From the NCBI GenBank assembly GCA_947503275.1, contig CANNCZ010000001.1, positions 1,821,271 through 1,885,270 on the forward strand: DNA of 64,000 nucleotides, written 5' to 3'. The translations under genes and the position numbers were made by a program. The notes below the pieces were generated by a model, which had not been told where the DNA came from, did no database searches, and saw only the letters and a program-made list of their open reading frames with translations. Positions 18,301-27,664 of this stretch are shown here, piece after piece (within the stretch, counting starts at the first letter, position 1; every line of letters starts with the position of its first letter). The DNA is from an uncultured Erythrobacter sp. (lineage in GTDB: Bacteria > Pseudomonadota > Alphaproteobacteria > Sphingomonadales > Sphingomonadaceae).

Positions 18301-18788
18301 GGCAGAAGGTTGATCGAAGGCGCGCTTGGCGAACCCTGGACACCCGATGGCGCAAGACGGCGACCATTCAAAAGCAGCAATGTACGGTTTGCACCAAGAC
18401 CACGAAGGTCGACAGTTTGTTGACCAGGGCCGTTATCGAGAACAAAGCCCTGGAAGGTCGCGTCGATCTGTTGACCGGTTGCCGCTTCGTCGCGTTGAAG
18501 GATTTGAGAGGGGTCAAATGCGCCGATATTGCGCTGCGTCTCACCCGAAATCACCTGAAGTGGTGAAATTGAGCTGTAGGTATCACGGACAATCCGCGAA
18601 CCAGTGACGGTGATCCCACCGGCCGGTGCTTCCGGCTCATCGGTCGTTACATCGACCTGCTCTTCTTCCTCTTCTTCTTGACCCTCTTCAGCGGCGTCCT
18701 GCGCGCTGACCGGGCCTGCCATCACAAATGCGATAGCCGATGCTGAGAAGGCGAGCGCCTTCATCGAATTATTATGAAACTTCTTCAT
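15348..18788 (-). CDS. Large TonB-dependent outer-membrane receptor
   Basis: The ATG at 18788 (MKKFHNNSMKALAFSASAIAFVMAG) follows a GGAG; a GTG two codons earlier would overlap that signal and is less likely. The mature protein of about 1,115 aa starts with an unusually acidic stretch (EEGQEEEEEEQVDVTTDEPEA), then the plug (GGITVTGSRIVRDTYSS, VDLRGLGANRTLLLLNGRRL, GASSVYGSDAVAGVVNVVL) and the barrel, ending ...REFFAAIEFNF with the usual C-terminal aromatic. Loops contain repeated calcium-binding-like DxDGDGxxD segments (DLDGDGVQD, DFNGDGVIDFNGDGIADDYD). It imports a ligand by TonB energy; large size and the Asp-rich loops suggest a bulky substrate such as peptide or glycan. Ligand unknown. 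Confidence 0.93.
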   Translation of the reverse strand: MKKFHNNSMKALAFSASAIAFVMAGPVSAQDAAEEGQEEEEEEQVDVTTDEPEAPAGGITVTGSRIVRDTYSSISPLQVISGETQRNIGAFDPSQILQRDEAATGQQIDATFQGFVLDNGPGQQTVDLRGLGANRTLLLLNGRRLAPSGVQGSPSAPSINLLPSALIERIDLLLDGASSVYGSDAVAGVVNVVLRKDFDGVELQASGALNGMGSDKDFNVSAAYGLNLDRGFIGFGAEFNRRDEVRFQDRDFLAGCETHYEIGTDGQIRTTGLLDFIDAQTSSNGLVTQAPEDCKRRGQGLGRSIITDFGNFGVLYYTPGESNSGVPDFTESGFVDGSPVDLDGDGVQDIRFADFSTNGVFPEGVFIPREDRYNAFAYGEYTLPGEANITPYFEFLYSRSEVSARNNRIVQGIASVPGENPFNPCNPNNILGTGVDCFDQGRIFNGQAPFGLGLNMPVSPRFSLIGDRDNFEATLNQYRGVLGVRGDLPFISPSWTFDVSAVYTRSDGTSSANGLREDRYALSLGVDPTRDFNGDGVIDFNGDGIADDYDPSVQFSNDPIVQGAFGYEAGITPCAGPEELANPDFAAPGLFEGCVPFNPFRPDILGQFRGRLTQEEEAYLFAERTFRTIYEQTVISAFATGDLFDLPGGPAGGVIGFEWREDKIDSQPNFIAANGLQFNIISDLGAVGSKWIREAFAEIDLPLVAGETLVEELSVNVSGRLTDEEFYGTAGTFSVKGGWRPVTPLLLRMSYGTSFRAPNLRENFLLGQTGFLTIVDPCAVPEQAFINNAYDPSEDNRDAAILANCIREGRDPTTVGINPNGVGGVASLQTTNGVEISTSGSLELDPETSRSITAGFAFEETFGSGWDVSLSGTYYDIKVKDSVVRPGIQFAVNDCFTRADGVRSQFCDQLIVDPAPTNLGLISNAPLAFVNLDSDTVRGLDMNARFGKDVTIGGEVFDLALDLRVNHLIERSNTFIDAAGVANTANFEGEFFFPSWTGRATFTAEYKDFLLTWQTRWVGEQEQDTTGIDPDSDAFGFGPDGQDTGFQGNTCTGFGSTGPDGTGPTTIPADGVFCRDVGFADDYFVHTLALRYRGSNYELRAGITNLFDTSPPLVDGDEVLSISNVPLGGGFDLNGREFFAAIEFNF

Positions 18789-19182
18789 GATCACTCCAGT
18801 TGCGACAACCGAAGCCTTAGCCCTACGCCCGCCTGTTCACCGCCTGCAACTTACCCCGAAGCAAGAGGGAACACCCCAAATGGACGCAGGACAAAGCCCC
18901 TGCGGTGTCACAGGTGTGCAATATAAGGGGTGCGAATGTAAATGCGGCGTTCAGGAAGAAGTAAGGTTTCGGGCGACTTTATGCCCGTGTGTTGCGGGAA
19001 TCCCACAGGGGCATATTAGCAACCGTAACATCGCGCGCGCACCGCTTTCCAAAACAAATAAATAGCACCCAGTTGTGCGCAACAAAACGTCGCGCTTGGT
19101 TTTTCTGTCACTATCCGGTCAGATTGTTTCACTTACCCGTAATGGGTTTTTGACGCGGATTCGGACCGACTCACCCTGATTA
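18789..19182. other. 394-bp intergenic region upstream of the large receptor
   Basis: This lies between the start of the large receptor gene and the stop of clpB, both on the minus strand. It must hold the receptor promoter and any clpB terminator. I see no clear hairpin with T tract after clpB, no riboswitch-like fold, and no convincing gene; an open frame on the plus strand (18787-19065) has cysteine-rich, Arg-rich low-likelihood translation and no ribosome site. Confidence 0.6.
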
Positions 19183-21759
19183 TCACTGCGCCTTGATCTG
19201 CAATTCGCCATCGCCTTCATCGACGCTGACTGTGGCGCCGTCGCTGACGGTTCCTTCGATCAACATTTCCGCCAAGGGGTCCTGCAAATAACGCTGCACC
19301 GCGCGCTTCAATGGCCGCGCGCCATAGACAGGATCATAGCCGACCCGGCCCAGCCAGCGCAGCGCCGCATCTGTGAGGTCGAGCGTGATCTTGCGATCAT
19401 CGAGCAGTTTCTGCACCCGCTTCACCTGAATGCTGACGATCGGCGCCATGTGCTCCATCGCAAGCCGGTGGAACAGGATGATCTCGTCCAGCCGGTTGAG
19501 GAATTCGGGGCGGAAATGCCCGCGCACCACGTCCATCACCGCATCCTCCACATCGGCAACCTTCCCGTCATCGGGCATATTGGCGAGATGCTGAGACCCG
19601 AGGTTGGACGTGAGGATGATCAGCGTGTTGGAGAAATCAACCTTGCGCCCCTGCCCATCGGTTAGGTGCCCATCATCAAGCACTTGCAGCAGCACGTTGA
19701 AGACATCGCTATGCGCTTTCTCCACCTCGTCGAACAAGACGACTTGATACGGACGGCGACGCACGGCTTCGGTGAGCACGCCACCTTCGTCATATCCGAC
19801 ATAGCCCGGAGGCGCACCGATCAGCCGCGCAACCGAATGCTTCTCCATAAACTCGGACATGTCGATCCGGACCAATGCCTGATCATCATCGAATAGGAAC
19901 TCGGCGAGCGCTTTGGTCAGCTCAGTCTTGCCGACGCCGGTTGGGCCAAGGAATAGGAAGCTGCCAAGCGGACGATTCGGGTCTTGGAGGCCAGCCCGCG
20001 CACGGCGCACAGCCTTTGACACCGCTTCGATAGCGGGCACTTGGCCGATCACGCGCTTGCCAAGGATGCCCTCCATCTCCATCAACTTTTCGCGCTCACC
20101 CTCCATCATCTTGTCGATGGGAATGCCGGTCCAGCGGGAGACAACACTGGCAATGTCCTCCTCTGTCACTTCTTCGCGAAGCAGCGCGTTTTCGGTAAGG
20201 TCTTCAGCGGCGGCCAGACGTTTTTCGAGGTCAGGGATTGTGCCATAAGACAGCTCACCCGCCCGCGCGAGATCGCCTTCACGCTGCGCCTGCTCCAGCT
20301 CAAGCCGCGCATGGTCCAGCTCTTCCTTGATCTTGCCTTCGGCTTCAATCTTGTCGCGCTCATTCTGCCAGCGTGTGGTCAGCTCAGAGCTTTCCTGCTC
20401 CAGTTCGGCCAATTCCTTGCGCAGATTGGCAAGCCGATCTTTCGAGGCGGTATCGTCCTCTTTCTCAAGCGCGCTTTCCTCGATCTTCAGCTGAATGATC
20501 CGGCGGTCGAGAGCCTCGATCTCTTCTGGCTTCGACTCAACCTCCATCCGAATGCGGCTCGCGGCCTCATCCATGAGGTCGATGGCTTTGTCAGGCAGGA
20601 AGCGGTTTTGGATATAACGGTCGGACAATTTCGCCGCTGCCACAATAGAGCTGTCCGTGATCCGCACGCCGTGGTGCAGCTCATACTTGTCCTTGATGCC
20701 ACGCAGGATCGAAATCGTGTCCTCAACGCTGGGCTCATCAATATAGACCATCTGGAACCTGCGTTGCAGCGCGGGGTCTTTCTCGACATATTTCTGATAT
20801 TCATCGAGCGTCGTCGCACCGATGCAATGCAGCTCCCCGCGGGACAAAGCAGGCTTCAGCAGATTGGAGGCGTCCATCGACCCCTCGCTCGCGCCCGCAC
20901 CGATCAATGTGTGCATTTCATCAATGAACAGGATGATCTGACCGTCGGCGTTCTTAACCTCGTCGAGTACGCTTTTTAGCCGCTCTTCGAACTCGCCGCG
21001 ATATTTCGCGCCCGCAATTAGCGAGCCCATATCGAGGCTCATCAGCGTGCGCCCTTTGAGGCTGTCGGGGACATCACCATTGGCGATGCGCAAGGCTAGG
21101 CCTTCCGCAATCGCAGTCTTACCCGTGCCTGGTTCACCGATCAGAGCGGGATTGTTCTTGGTCCGCCGCGCCAGAATTTGAACCGTCCGGCGGATTTCCT
21201 CGTCGCGACCGATGACGGGATCGAGCTTACCGTCGCGCGCCGCCTGCGTCAGATCGCGCGCAAACTTCTCCATCGCATCATAATTCGCCTCGGCATTCGC
21301 GCTGTCCGCTTTCTTACCGCCGCGCAGGTCTTCGATAGCCGCATTCAAAGCTTGCGGCGTAACGCTTGCCGCCTTCATCGCTTCGCCAGTCGCACCTGTC
21401 GCCAGAGCCAGCGCGGTCAGCAATCGCTCCACGGTCACAAAGCTATCGCCAGCCTTGTCCGCAAGCTGTTCTGCACTGTCGAGAGCGCGCACTGCATCAT
21501 TATCGAGGCCCGGTGTCGACTGCGCTCCGCCACCCGTCACTGCCGGGATCTTGCTCAGCCCCGCATCGACCTTGTCGACCGCCAGCGAAGCCTCGCCTCC
21601 TGCACGTTGGATCAACCCGGCCGCCATGCCCTCTTCATCTTCGAGCAGCGCTTTCAGCAAATGCAGCGGTGTGATCCGTTGATGGTTCATCCGGATCGCA
21701 ACCGTTTGTGCACTTTGCAAAAAGCCCTTGGCGCGGTCGGTGAATTTGTCGAGATTCAT
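19183..21759 (-). CDS. clpB: ATP-dependent disaggregase ClpB
   Basis: The 858-aa length is normal for ClpB. It begins with a Clp-N double repeat ([19 protein letters not shown]...[14 protein letters not shown]), then the first AAA+ module with Walker [10 protein letters not shown] (208-216), the coiled-coil middle domain rich in Glu/Lys/Arg (about 400-530) that marks ClpB rather than ClpA, and the second AAA+ module with GPTGVGKTE (near 610) and the FDEVEKAH Walker B. With DnaK it rescues aggregated proteins after heat stress in the cytoplasm. It is transcribed alone; a heat-shock-type promoter is proposed at 21807-21837. Confidence 0.97.
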   Translation of the reverse strand: MNLDKFTDRAKGFLQSAQTVAIRMNHQRITPLHLLKALLEDEEGMAAGLIQRAGGEASLAVDKVDAGLSKIPAVTGGGAQSTPGLDNDAVRALDSAEQLADKAGDSFVTVERLLTALALATGATGEAMKAASVTPQALNAAIEDLRGGKKADSANAEANYDAMEKFARDLTQAARDGKLDPVIGRDEEIRRTVQILARRTKNNPALIGEPGTGKTAIAEGLALRIANGDVPDSLKGRTLMSLDMGSLIAGAKYRGEFEERLKSVLDEVKNADGQIILFIDEMHTLIGAGASEGSMDASNLLKPALSRGELHCIGATTLDEYQKYVEKDPALQRRFQMVYIDEPSVEDTISILRGIKDKYELHHGVRITDSSIVAAAKLSDRYIQNRFLPDKAIDLMDEAASRIRMEVESKPEEIEALDRRIIQLKIEESALEKEDDTASKDRLANLRKELAELEQESSELTTRWQNERDKIEAEGKIKEELDHARLELEQAQREGDLARAGELSYGTIPDLEKRLAAAEDLTENALLREEVTEEDIASVVSRWTGIPIDKMMEGEREKLMEMEGILGKRVIGQVPAIEAVSKAVRRARAGLQDPNRPLGSFLFLGPTGVGKTELTKALAEFLFDDDQALVRIDMSEFMEKHSVARLIGAPPGYVGYDEGGVLTEAVRRRPYQVVLFDEVEKAHSDVFNVLLQVLDDGHLTDGQGRKVDFSNTLIILTSNLGSQHLANMPDDGKVADVEDAVMDVVRGHFRPEFLNRLDEIILFHRLAMEHMAPIVSIQVKRVQKLLDDRKITLDLTDAALRWLGRVGYDPVYGARPLKRAVQRYLQDPLAEMLIEGTVSDGATVSVDEGDGELQIKAQ

Positions 21760-21806
21760 GCGGGTGGTCCCTCGGTCGTCAAAATTCTAAACAGGTGTGT
21801 TACTTA

Positions 21807-21837
21807 ACTAGGTGGGTCAGACAAGCGCGTTTGCAAG
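21807..21837 (-). promoter_or_regulatory. Possible sigma-32 (RpoH) promoter of clpB
   Basis: On the minus strand CTTGCAA is followed after a 17-nt spacing from CTTG by CCCACCTAGT, similar to the heat-shock consensus CTTGAAA-N13-15-CCCCATNT. It ends 48 nt upstream of the clpB ATG. The match in the -10 part is only partial; clpB is a known RpoH target in proteobacteria. Confidence 0.4.
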
Positions 21838-21928
21838 GCCACCAACACTTACGGGCCTGATCTAGCACGCTTGACCTAAAGCGCGCTCCCAGCGATTGAT
21901 ACGGCAAGAGGGTTTGGAGAGACTACAA

Positions 21929-24151
21929 ATGAAATGGGTCAAAGGCGGCGTCATCACGCTGGCCGCACTACTGATTGTCGCATTTGTGGCACTGGCAACA
22001 TGGGAACCGTTCTTTGCGACCCCCAGCGAAGCCCCCGAATATCGAGAATATTCCGCAGAGATCGTCCGTGACGAATTTGGCGTCCCGATGATCTATGGCG
22101 AGACCGATGCCGATGTCGCATTCGGTGTCGCGATTGCGCATGCAGAGGATGATTTCTTCACCCTGCAAGATGTCGCTGCCATGTCGAAAGGGCGGTATTC
22201 CGCAATCGCTGGCGAAGAGGGGGCGACGTTCGACTATGTCTACCACCTGCTCGACGCGCGCGGCACGGCAGAGCGCGAATACCCCAAACTACCCGCTGAC
22301 ACGCGCGCGCTGTTTGAGGCCTATGCTGCGGGCATGAACGAATATGCTGAGCAGCACCCAGAAGAGGTTAAGCTGAGCAATCTTTTCCCGGTCAATGGCG
22401 AGGACGTGGCCGCAGGCTTTGCGCTGCGCCAACCGTTCTTCTTTGGCCTTGGCAATGTAATCGGACCTTTGGTTGCGGGCGAAGAATTGCGGCGCGAATT
22501 TGGGCCGGATATTCCCGGTTTCCCTCGCAAACACGCTAAGCCAGTTGCCGAAGGAACGGCGCATCGCGGCGGGCTGGTTCTCCCGTGGGGCGAAGAGGCC
22601 GACCACCTTGGTTCGAACGCATGGGCCGTCACGCCAGAGCGATCAGGCGGACCGACCACTTTGATTTCAAACTCGCATCAGCCACTTCGTGGCGGCGTCG
22701 CTTGGTATGAGCTGGGTGTGCAAAGCGGCGAAGGCTGGCACTTTACCGGCGCCAATTTCCCCGGATCACCCTTCCCTTTCCTTGGCCATAATGAAGACCT
22801 TGGCTGGACCAATACAGTCAACCGCCCAGACATGGCCGATGTCTACCAGCTTGTGATGAACGAGGCGGGCGACAGCTATCAGTTGGATGGGGAATGGCAT
22901 GCCTTGGAACAAGAGACCGTAACGCTTCCGGTGAAGCTGGGGCCTATCAATCTGCCGGTTCGCCGCACCATCTATCGCAGTTCCCATCACGGTCCAGTGA
23001 TCAAGAACGACAATGGTGTCTTCGCGATCCGATATGGCGGGATGGGCCGCATCGATCAGCTTGATGCCTATTACCGCATCAACAAGGCGAAGACTTTGGA
23101 GGAATGGGAAACGCAGATTGCGCGCATGGCGATCCCTTCGACCAATTTCATCTATGCCGACCGCGCCGGCAATATCGCCTATGTCTATAACGCCGCGATC
23201 CCTGATCGACCTGAACTCGAAGAAGTTTCGGCCAATTGGCGCGGTATCCTTGATGGGTCGCGTTCTGAGCTAATCTGGGATGGAACGGTCGAGTATGCCG
23301 AGATACCCAAGCTCATCAACCCCGCATCCGGTTGGCTCTATAATGCGAACAATGAACCCTTCACCGCCGCCGGCGAAGGCAGCGATTTGTCCCCGGACGA
23401 TTTCTCAGCAGTTCTTGGGATTGAGCGTAAACAGACCAACCGTTCGCGCCGCGCCTATATGTTGCTGTCCGAGGCCGACGGGCCGTTGGACCGCGCCGCA
23501 TTGGAGCGGATGAAATACGACATGACTTATCTGCGCGAGGGATATGTCGACCGACTTTGGACTGAGCTCGAATCCTCAGAGTTCGGCGATGCATGGCCCG
23601 ATCCCGACATGGCGCGGGCGCGCGAATTGCTGATTAATTGGGACTTTACCGCCGATAATGAAGGGCCCGGCGATGCGCTGGCTCTGACGATGATCCTGAG
23701 TTTTATGGGAGCGGAATACAACAACAAACCGTGGCCAGATGTCGGCGAGAAGCTGGCCGAATCCGTGGCACACCTCAACGAACATTTCGGCCGGATTGAT
23801 CCGCCAATGTCCGACCTGTTACGGCTGCGTCAGGGTGATGTTGATCTGCCGCTGGATGGCGGGTCAGACACGTTGCGCGCCTCGACATTCTGGCGCGTCG
23901 ATGATGATGGCCGTTTTAGCCTCGTTCATGGCGATAGCTTTATACAATGGGTTGAATGGCCAACCGATAGCGGCCGCGTCGTCTCACGCTCGATCCAGCC
24001 ATTCGGCGCGGCGACCAACCGACCCGATAGCCCGCACTACACCGATCAAATGCAGCTGTATGTCGATCACCAATTGAAGCCGGTGCGCTTTTATGAAGAC
24101 GATGTGCGCGCCGCTGCGACCAGCACCAAGACTGTTACGAACGCACGCTGA
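21929..24151 (+). CDS. Penicillin acylase family Ntn hydrolase (beta-lactam / acyl-homoserine lactone acylase type)
   Basis: The start at 21929 follows GGAGA and opens an N-terminal hydrophobic anchor or signal (WVKGGVITLAALLIVAFVALA); the protein is 740 aa, the usual size of the single-chain precursor. The autoprocessing site is visible as HLGSNAWAV: cleavage before Ser229 would free the N-terminal nucleophile of the beta chain. The alpha-chain motif RDEFGVPMIYGETDADVAFG and beta-chain SNSHQPL and GHNEDLGWTNT are typical of the family. These periplasmic enzymes hydrolyse amide bonds of beta-lactams or N-acyl-homoserine lactones (quorum quenching). Which substrate is used cannot be read here. 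It is followed after 52 nt by an M16 peptidase gene. Confidence 0.9.
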   Translation: MKWVKGGVITLAALLIVAFVALATWEPFFATPSEAPEYREYSAEIVRDEFGVPMIYGETDADVAFGVAIAHAEDDFFTLQDVAAMSKGRYSAIAGEEGATFDYVYHLLDARGTAEREYPKLPADTRALFEAYAAGMNEYAEQHPEEVKLSNLFPVNGEDVAAGFALRQPFFFGLGNVIGPLVAGEELRREFGPDIPGFPRKHAKPVAEGTAHRGGLVLPWGEEADHLGSNAWAVTPERSGGPTTLISNSHQPLRGGVAWYELGVQSGEGWHFTGANFPGSPFPFLGHNEDLGWTNTVNRPDMADVYQLVMNEAGDSYQLDGEWHALEQETVTLPVKLGPINLPVRRTIYRSSHHGPVIKNDNGVFAIRYGGMGRIDQLDAYYRINKAKTLEEWETQIARMAIPSTNFIYADRAGNIAYVYNAAIPDRPELEEVSANWRGILDGSRSELIWDGTVEYAEIPKLINPASGWLYNANNEPFTAAGEGSDLSPDDFSAVLGIERKQTNRSRRAYMLLSEADGPLDRAALERMKYDMTYLREGYVDRLWTELESSEFGDAWPDPDMARARELLINWDFTADNEGPGDALALTMILSFMGAEYNNKPWPDVGEKLAESVAHLNEHFGRIDPPMSDLLRLRQGDVDLPLDGGSDTLRASTFWRVDDDGRFSLVHGDSFIQWVEWPTDSGRVVSRSIQPFGAATNRPDSPHYTDQMQLYVDHQLKPVRFYEDDVRAAATSTKTVTNAR

Positions 24152-24203
24152 CGTGCTAGCCTATCACCATACATCACCTTCTACCCTCTAGGAGAGAGCA
24201 TCC

Positions 24204-27053
24204 ATGACACTCCGTTTTGCCACTTCAAGCCTGACCGCAATCGCCATTGCAAGCGCAGCCCCTTTCACCCCAGCCTTCGCTGAAGCGCACACTGACGCAA
24301 CGCAAGCGACCGACCTTCAGGAATTGGTCGCACAGGTTCAAATCCCGTATCAGGAATTTGAGCTTGAAAACGGTCTCACTGTGATCGTCCACGAAGACCG
24401 CAAAGCTCCCATCGTCGGCGTGGCCGTGTGGTATAATGTAGGTTCAAAGGATGAGCCTGTCGGCCAAACCGGCTTTGCTCACCTGTTCGAACATCTGATG
24501 TTCAATGGCAGCGAAAACGCGCCCGCCGATTACTTCCAATACCTGCAAGAAATGGGCGCGACCGATTATAATGGCACGACCAATTTTGATCGCACCAACT
24601 ACTTCCAAACCGTGCCCCGCCCTGCGCTCGAACGCGCTTTGTGGCTGGAGAGTGATCGGATGGGCTATCTGCTCGGCGCGGTGACGCAGGAGAAGCTCGA
24701 TAACCAACGCGGCGTTGTCCAAAACGAGAAGCGTCAAGGCGATAACCAACCCGGCGGTCTGGTCTTTTACGAGATTCTCGAGACACTGTTTCCAGAGGGT
24801 CATCCCTATGCGCACTCCGTGATCGGCTCGATGGCTGATCTGGATGCGGCGTCAATGGATACGGTGCAGAACTGGTTCCGCGACCGTTACGGTCCCAACA
24901 ATGCGACGCTTGTGCTCGCCGGTGATATTTCTGCCGAAGAAGCCCGCCCGATGGTGGAACGCTATTTCGGACCCATTGCGCGCGGTGCAGTGAACACGCC
25001 CGCTGCCGCCGATGTGCCCACCCTCGCCGAGCCTGTGCGCACTGTCATGCTTGACCAAGTCCCTGCGACCTCGGTCAATCTGTATTGGCCCGTCCCCGGC
25101 ATCACCAGCGACGAGCTCACGGCTCTAAGCGTGGGCGCAGATGTACTGGGTGGATTGCTCTCAAGCCGCTTGGACCAAATCCTCGTTCGTGAAGAGCAAT
25201 TGGCGGTCGGCGTATCGGCTGGCAATTTCGACTTCCAACGCGTCGGTATCCTCAATGTCAGCGCCACGTTGCGCGACGGGGTTGAATTGGAAACGCTTGA
25301 GACGCGCCTCAACGAAATCATCGCGGAATATATCGCCGAAGGGCCAACCGAGGACGAAGTTCGCCGGTCTGCCACAAGCGACCTTGCCGGAACGATCCGG
25401 GGCTTGGAACAAGTCGGCGGTTTCGGCGGCAAAGCTGTCGCCTTGGCGCGCGGCGAAGTCCTCGCAGGCGATCCCGGCTTTGCGGTGAACCAGTTGGAGG
25501 TGCTCGCTTCGATCACACCTGAAACCGTGAAAGCCGCCATGGAACGCTGGATGACGCGCCCTGCTTTCACACTAGTGCTTCAACCGGGTGAACGCGAAGA
25601 GACCTACGAAGAAGCAGCCAGCGTAGCTGAAGAACCCGCCGACGCGGAAGAAGGCGAAAGCGCGGATAACACGATCACAGTGTCTGTTGAGCGCCCAGCA
25701 CCGCCCATCGACACCGTCGCACAACTCGATTTCCCAGAGTTCCAACGCACGACTCTCGCCAATGGCATGCAGCTAACCTACGCTCAGCGTGACGCGGTGC
25801 CTGCGACCTATATCACCATGTCGTTTGACGCAGGCACAGCCGCTGATCCGATTGATATGCGCGGGCTCGAAACGCTCACGCTCGGCCTGTTTGACGAAGG
25901 CACCGCCAACATGTCCTCGCAAGCCATCGCAGAGGAGAAAGAGCGGCTCGGCGTGAGCATCAATCTGGGCGGCGGCGATGACCGGTCGAACTTCACATTG
26001 TCCGCATTGTCCGCCAACCTTGCGCCATCGCTCGACCTGTTCCGTCAGGTCATTCGCGAGCCTGCGTTTAACGAGGCGGACTTGGAGCGGGTGAAGGCGC
26101 AAACCATCACCGGCATCCGTTCGCAAATGCGCTCGCCCAATGGCATCGCACAGCGCACAATCGGCGCGGAACTGTTCGGCTCCATGGCGCCCTATGGCGG
26201 GGTCAACACGATAGAGAGTGTCGGCGCGATCAGCCGCGATGATCTGGTGATGTTCAAAGACACCTGGATCCGTCCTGACAATGGCGAGGTTTTCGTAATC
26301 TCCAGCCTGCCTATGGACGATGTCGTCGCTCAATTGAACGGCGCATTCGGCGATTGGAGCGCACCCGATATGGCCAAGGGTGAGAAGGACTTCAGCGGTC
26401 TCGCAACAGAGACCACTGATGGCAGCCGCATCGTTCTGGTCAACCGGCCCAATTCGCCTCAGAGCTTTATTCTGGGCGCACAGGTCACTCCGCTGGATGC
26501 GAGCGACCCGGCCTATGTCGATTTCACCAATGCCAACAACTCGCTTGGCGGCAACTTCCTCGCGCGGCTCAATATGAACCTGCGTGAGACGAAGGGCTGG
26601 TCCTATGGCGTGCGTGGGGGAACACAGGCGCGGGAAAACAGCGTGGTCTATGCGATCTCTGGCGGGGTTCAGGCCGACCGTACAGGCGATTCTGTCGGTG
26701 AGATGATCCGCGAAGTAACGGAATTCCTGACCACGAGCGGCGTGACTGACGAGGAGCTGACCCGCAACAAAGCCAGCGAAATTGGCGAGCTGCCCGGACG
26801 CTTTGAAACATCGGGCGCGGTGCTCGGCGCAATGCGCTCCATCTCGTTGTTCGGTCGCCCAGACAATTACTACGAAGCACTGGTCGATCGCTACACCGCA
26901 CAGACCGCAGACAGCCTCGATACAGCAGCCCGCGCGGCATTGGATGTAGAGGACTTCGTCTGGGTCGTCGTTGGCGATGCGGAACAGGTTATGCCGCAGC
27001 TCGAAGCGCTTGGCATGCCGATCGAAGTGCGCGAATTGGAAGCAACCGAATAA
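24204..27053 (+). CDS. Periplasmic M16 family zinc metallopeptidase, two-domain
   Basis: The 949-aa protein has a signal peptide (to about AFAEA) and two M16 halves. The first half has the inverted zinc motif His93-x-x-Glu96-His97 (FAHLFEHLMFNGS) and the downstream GVVQNEKRQ glutamate, so it is catalytic. The second half (from about residue 500) keeps the fold but has no HxxEH, as in pitrilysin-like clamshell enzymes. A Glu/Ala-rich linker near residues 460-490 joins them. It degrades peptides in the periplasm. A good AGGAGAG lies before the ATG. With the acylase gene upstream it probably forms a short operon ended by the hairpin at 27103. Confidence 0.93.
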   Translation: MTLRFATSSLTAIAIASAAPFTPAFAEAHTDATQATDLQELVAQVQIPYQEFELENGLTVIVHEDRKAPIVGVAVWYNVGSKDEPVGQTGFAHLFEHLMFNGSENAPADYFQYLQEMGATDYNGTTNFDRTNYFQTVPRPALERALWLESDRMGYLLGAVTQEKLDNQRGVVQNEKRQGDNQPGGLVFYEILETLFPEGHPYAHSVIGSMADLDAASMDTVQNWFRDRYGPNNATLVLAGDISAEEARPMVERYFGPIARGAVNTPAAADVPTLAEPVRTVMLDQVPATSVNLYWPVPGITSDELTALSVGADVLGGLLSSRLDQILVREEQLAVGVSAGNFDFQRVGILNVSATLRDGVELETLETRLNEIIAEYIAEGPTEDEVRRSATSDLAGTIRGLEQVGGFGGKAVALARGEVLAGDPGFAVNQLEVLASITPETVKAAMERWMTRPAFTLVLQPGEREETYEEAASVAEEPADAEEGESADNTITVSVERPAPPIDTVAQLDFPEFQRTTLANGMQLTYAQRDAVPATYITMSFDAGTAADPIDMRGLETLTLGLFDEGTANMSSQAIAEEKERLGVSINLGGGDDRSNFTLSALSANLAPSLDLFRQVIREPAFNEADLERVKAQTITGIRSQMRSPNGIAQRTIGAELFGSMAPYGGVNTIESVGAISRDDLVMFKDTWIRPDNGEVFVISSLPMDDVVAQLNGAFGDWSAPDMAKGEKDFSGLATETTDGSRIVLVNRPNSPQSFILGAQVTPLDASDPAYVDFTNANNSLGGNFLARLNMNLRETKGWSYGVRGGTQARENSVVYAISGGVQADRTGDSVGEMIREVTEFLTTSGVTDEELTRNKASEIGELPGRFETSGAVLGAMRSISLFGRPDNYYEALVDRYTAQTADSLDTAARAALDVEDFVWVVVGDAEQVMPQLEALGMPIEVRELEATE

Positions 27054-27102
27054 GGGTGCACATCGCTGCTCGCGTCCATTGACGCTACGGCATTGAACAA
27101 AG

Positions 27103-27138
27103 AAGGGCGCGAGCAGGGATTGGCCTGCTTGCGCCCTT
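27103..27138 (+). terminator. Rho-independent terminator after the M16 peptidase gene
   Basis: AAGGGCGCgAGCAGG-gattgg-CCTGCTtGCGCCCTT is a 15-bp stem with one G-T pair, followed by TCTTTT. Confidence 0.93.
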
Positions 27139-27246
27139 TCTTTTGCCCTTGTGATCAAAGGTTGAACGCCCCCGTTTGACGTGTAAAACAATGCCCAAGC
27201 CGCCTCGCCAGAAGGGCCGCGGCCAATCTATTTATGGGAGACAATC

Positions 27247-27546
27247 ATGTCTGTTTCAGGAACCTACAACACTACCGTCAAAAGCCCGATGGGTGATCAA
27301 GCTGGCACTTTCACCGTTGTCGATAATGGCGACGGCACTTTCAACGGTAAGCTCGAAGGCGGTATGGGCTCGATGGACACCGAAGATGGCAAAGTCGACG
27401 GCAGCACCCTCACCTGGAAAATGAACATGACTGTGCCAATGCCGATGACGCTCGATTGCGAAGCGACCATCGAAGGCGACGCGCTGACCGGTAACGTCAA
27501 CGCAGGCGCATTTGGCGCAATGCCATTGTCAGGCACGCGCGCTTAA
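27247..27546 (+). CDS. Small conserved-looking protein of unknown function
   Basis: The 99-aa protein starts MSVSGTYNTTVKSPMGDQAG and alternates short strands with Gly/Asp turns (FTVVDNGDGTFNGKLEGGMGSMD), then repeats the pattern (LTWKMNMTVPMPMTLDCEATIEGDALTGNVNAGAFGAMPLSG). This looks like a small all-beta barrel, lipocalin- or YceI-like in rhythm but too short for either. There is no signal peptide, so it is probably cytoplasmic. It has a ribosome site (GGGAG) just before the ATG and its own terminator, so it is a single-gene unit. Function unknown. Confidence 0.75.
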   Translation: MSVSGTYNTTVKSPMGDQAGTFTVVDNGDGTFNGKLEGGMGSMDTEDGKVDGSTLTWKMNMTVPMPMTLDCEATIEGDALTGNVNAGAFGAMPLSGTRA

Positions 27547-27568
27547 ACGCACCCTTTACAGAAACCAC

Positions 27569-27607
27569 AAAGCCCGCCGAAAGCACCGCGCTTTCGGCGG
27601 GCTTTTT
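27569..27607 (+). terminator. Rho-independent terminator
   Basis: AAAGCCCGCCGAAAGC-accgc-GCTTTCGGCGGGCTTT followed by TT is a perfect 16-bp stem. It ends the single gene at 27247-27546 and lies 58 nt before the ArsR-type regulator gene. Confidence 0.95.
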
Positions 27608-27664
27608 GTATGCGCATGCGACGCGGGGCTTGACTCGAATCGTAATATGTAAATATGTAATTAC

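Noticed and set aside
18787..19065. 92-codon plus-strand frame in the gap before clpB
   Set aside because: Starts within the receptor start region, has no ribosome site and no conserved-looking composition; more likely promoter DNA.
25773..27191. Minus-strand open frame of about 470 codons opposite the M16 peptidase gene
   Set aside because: Covers the second M16 half in reverse; Cys/His/Arg-rich translation and no ribosome site.
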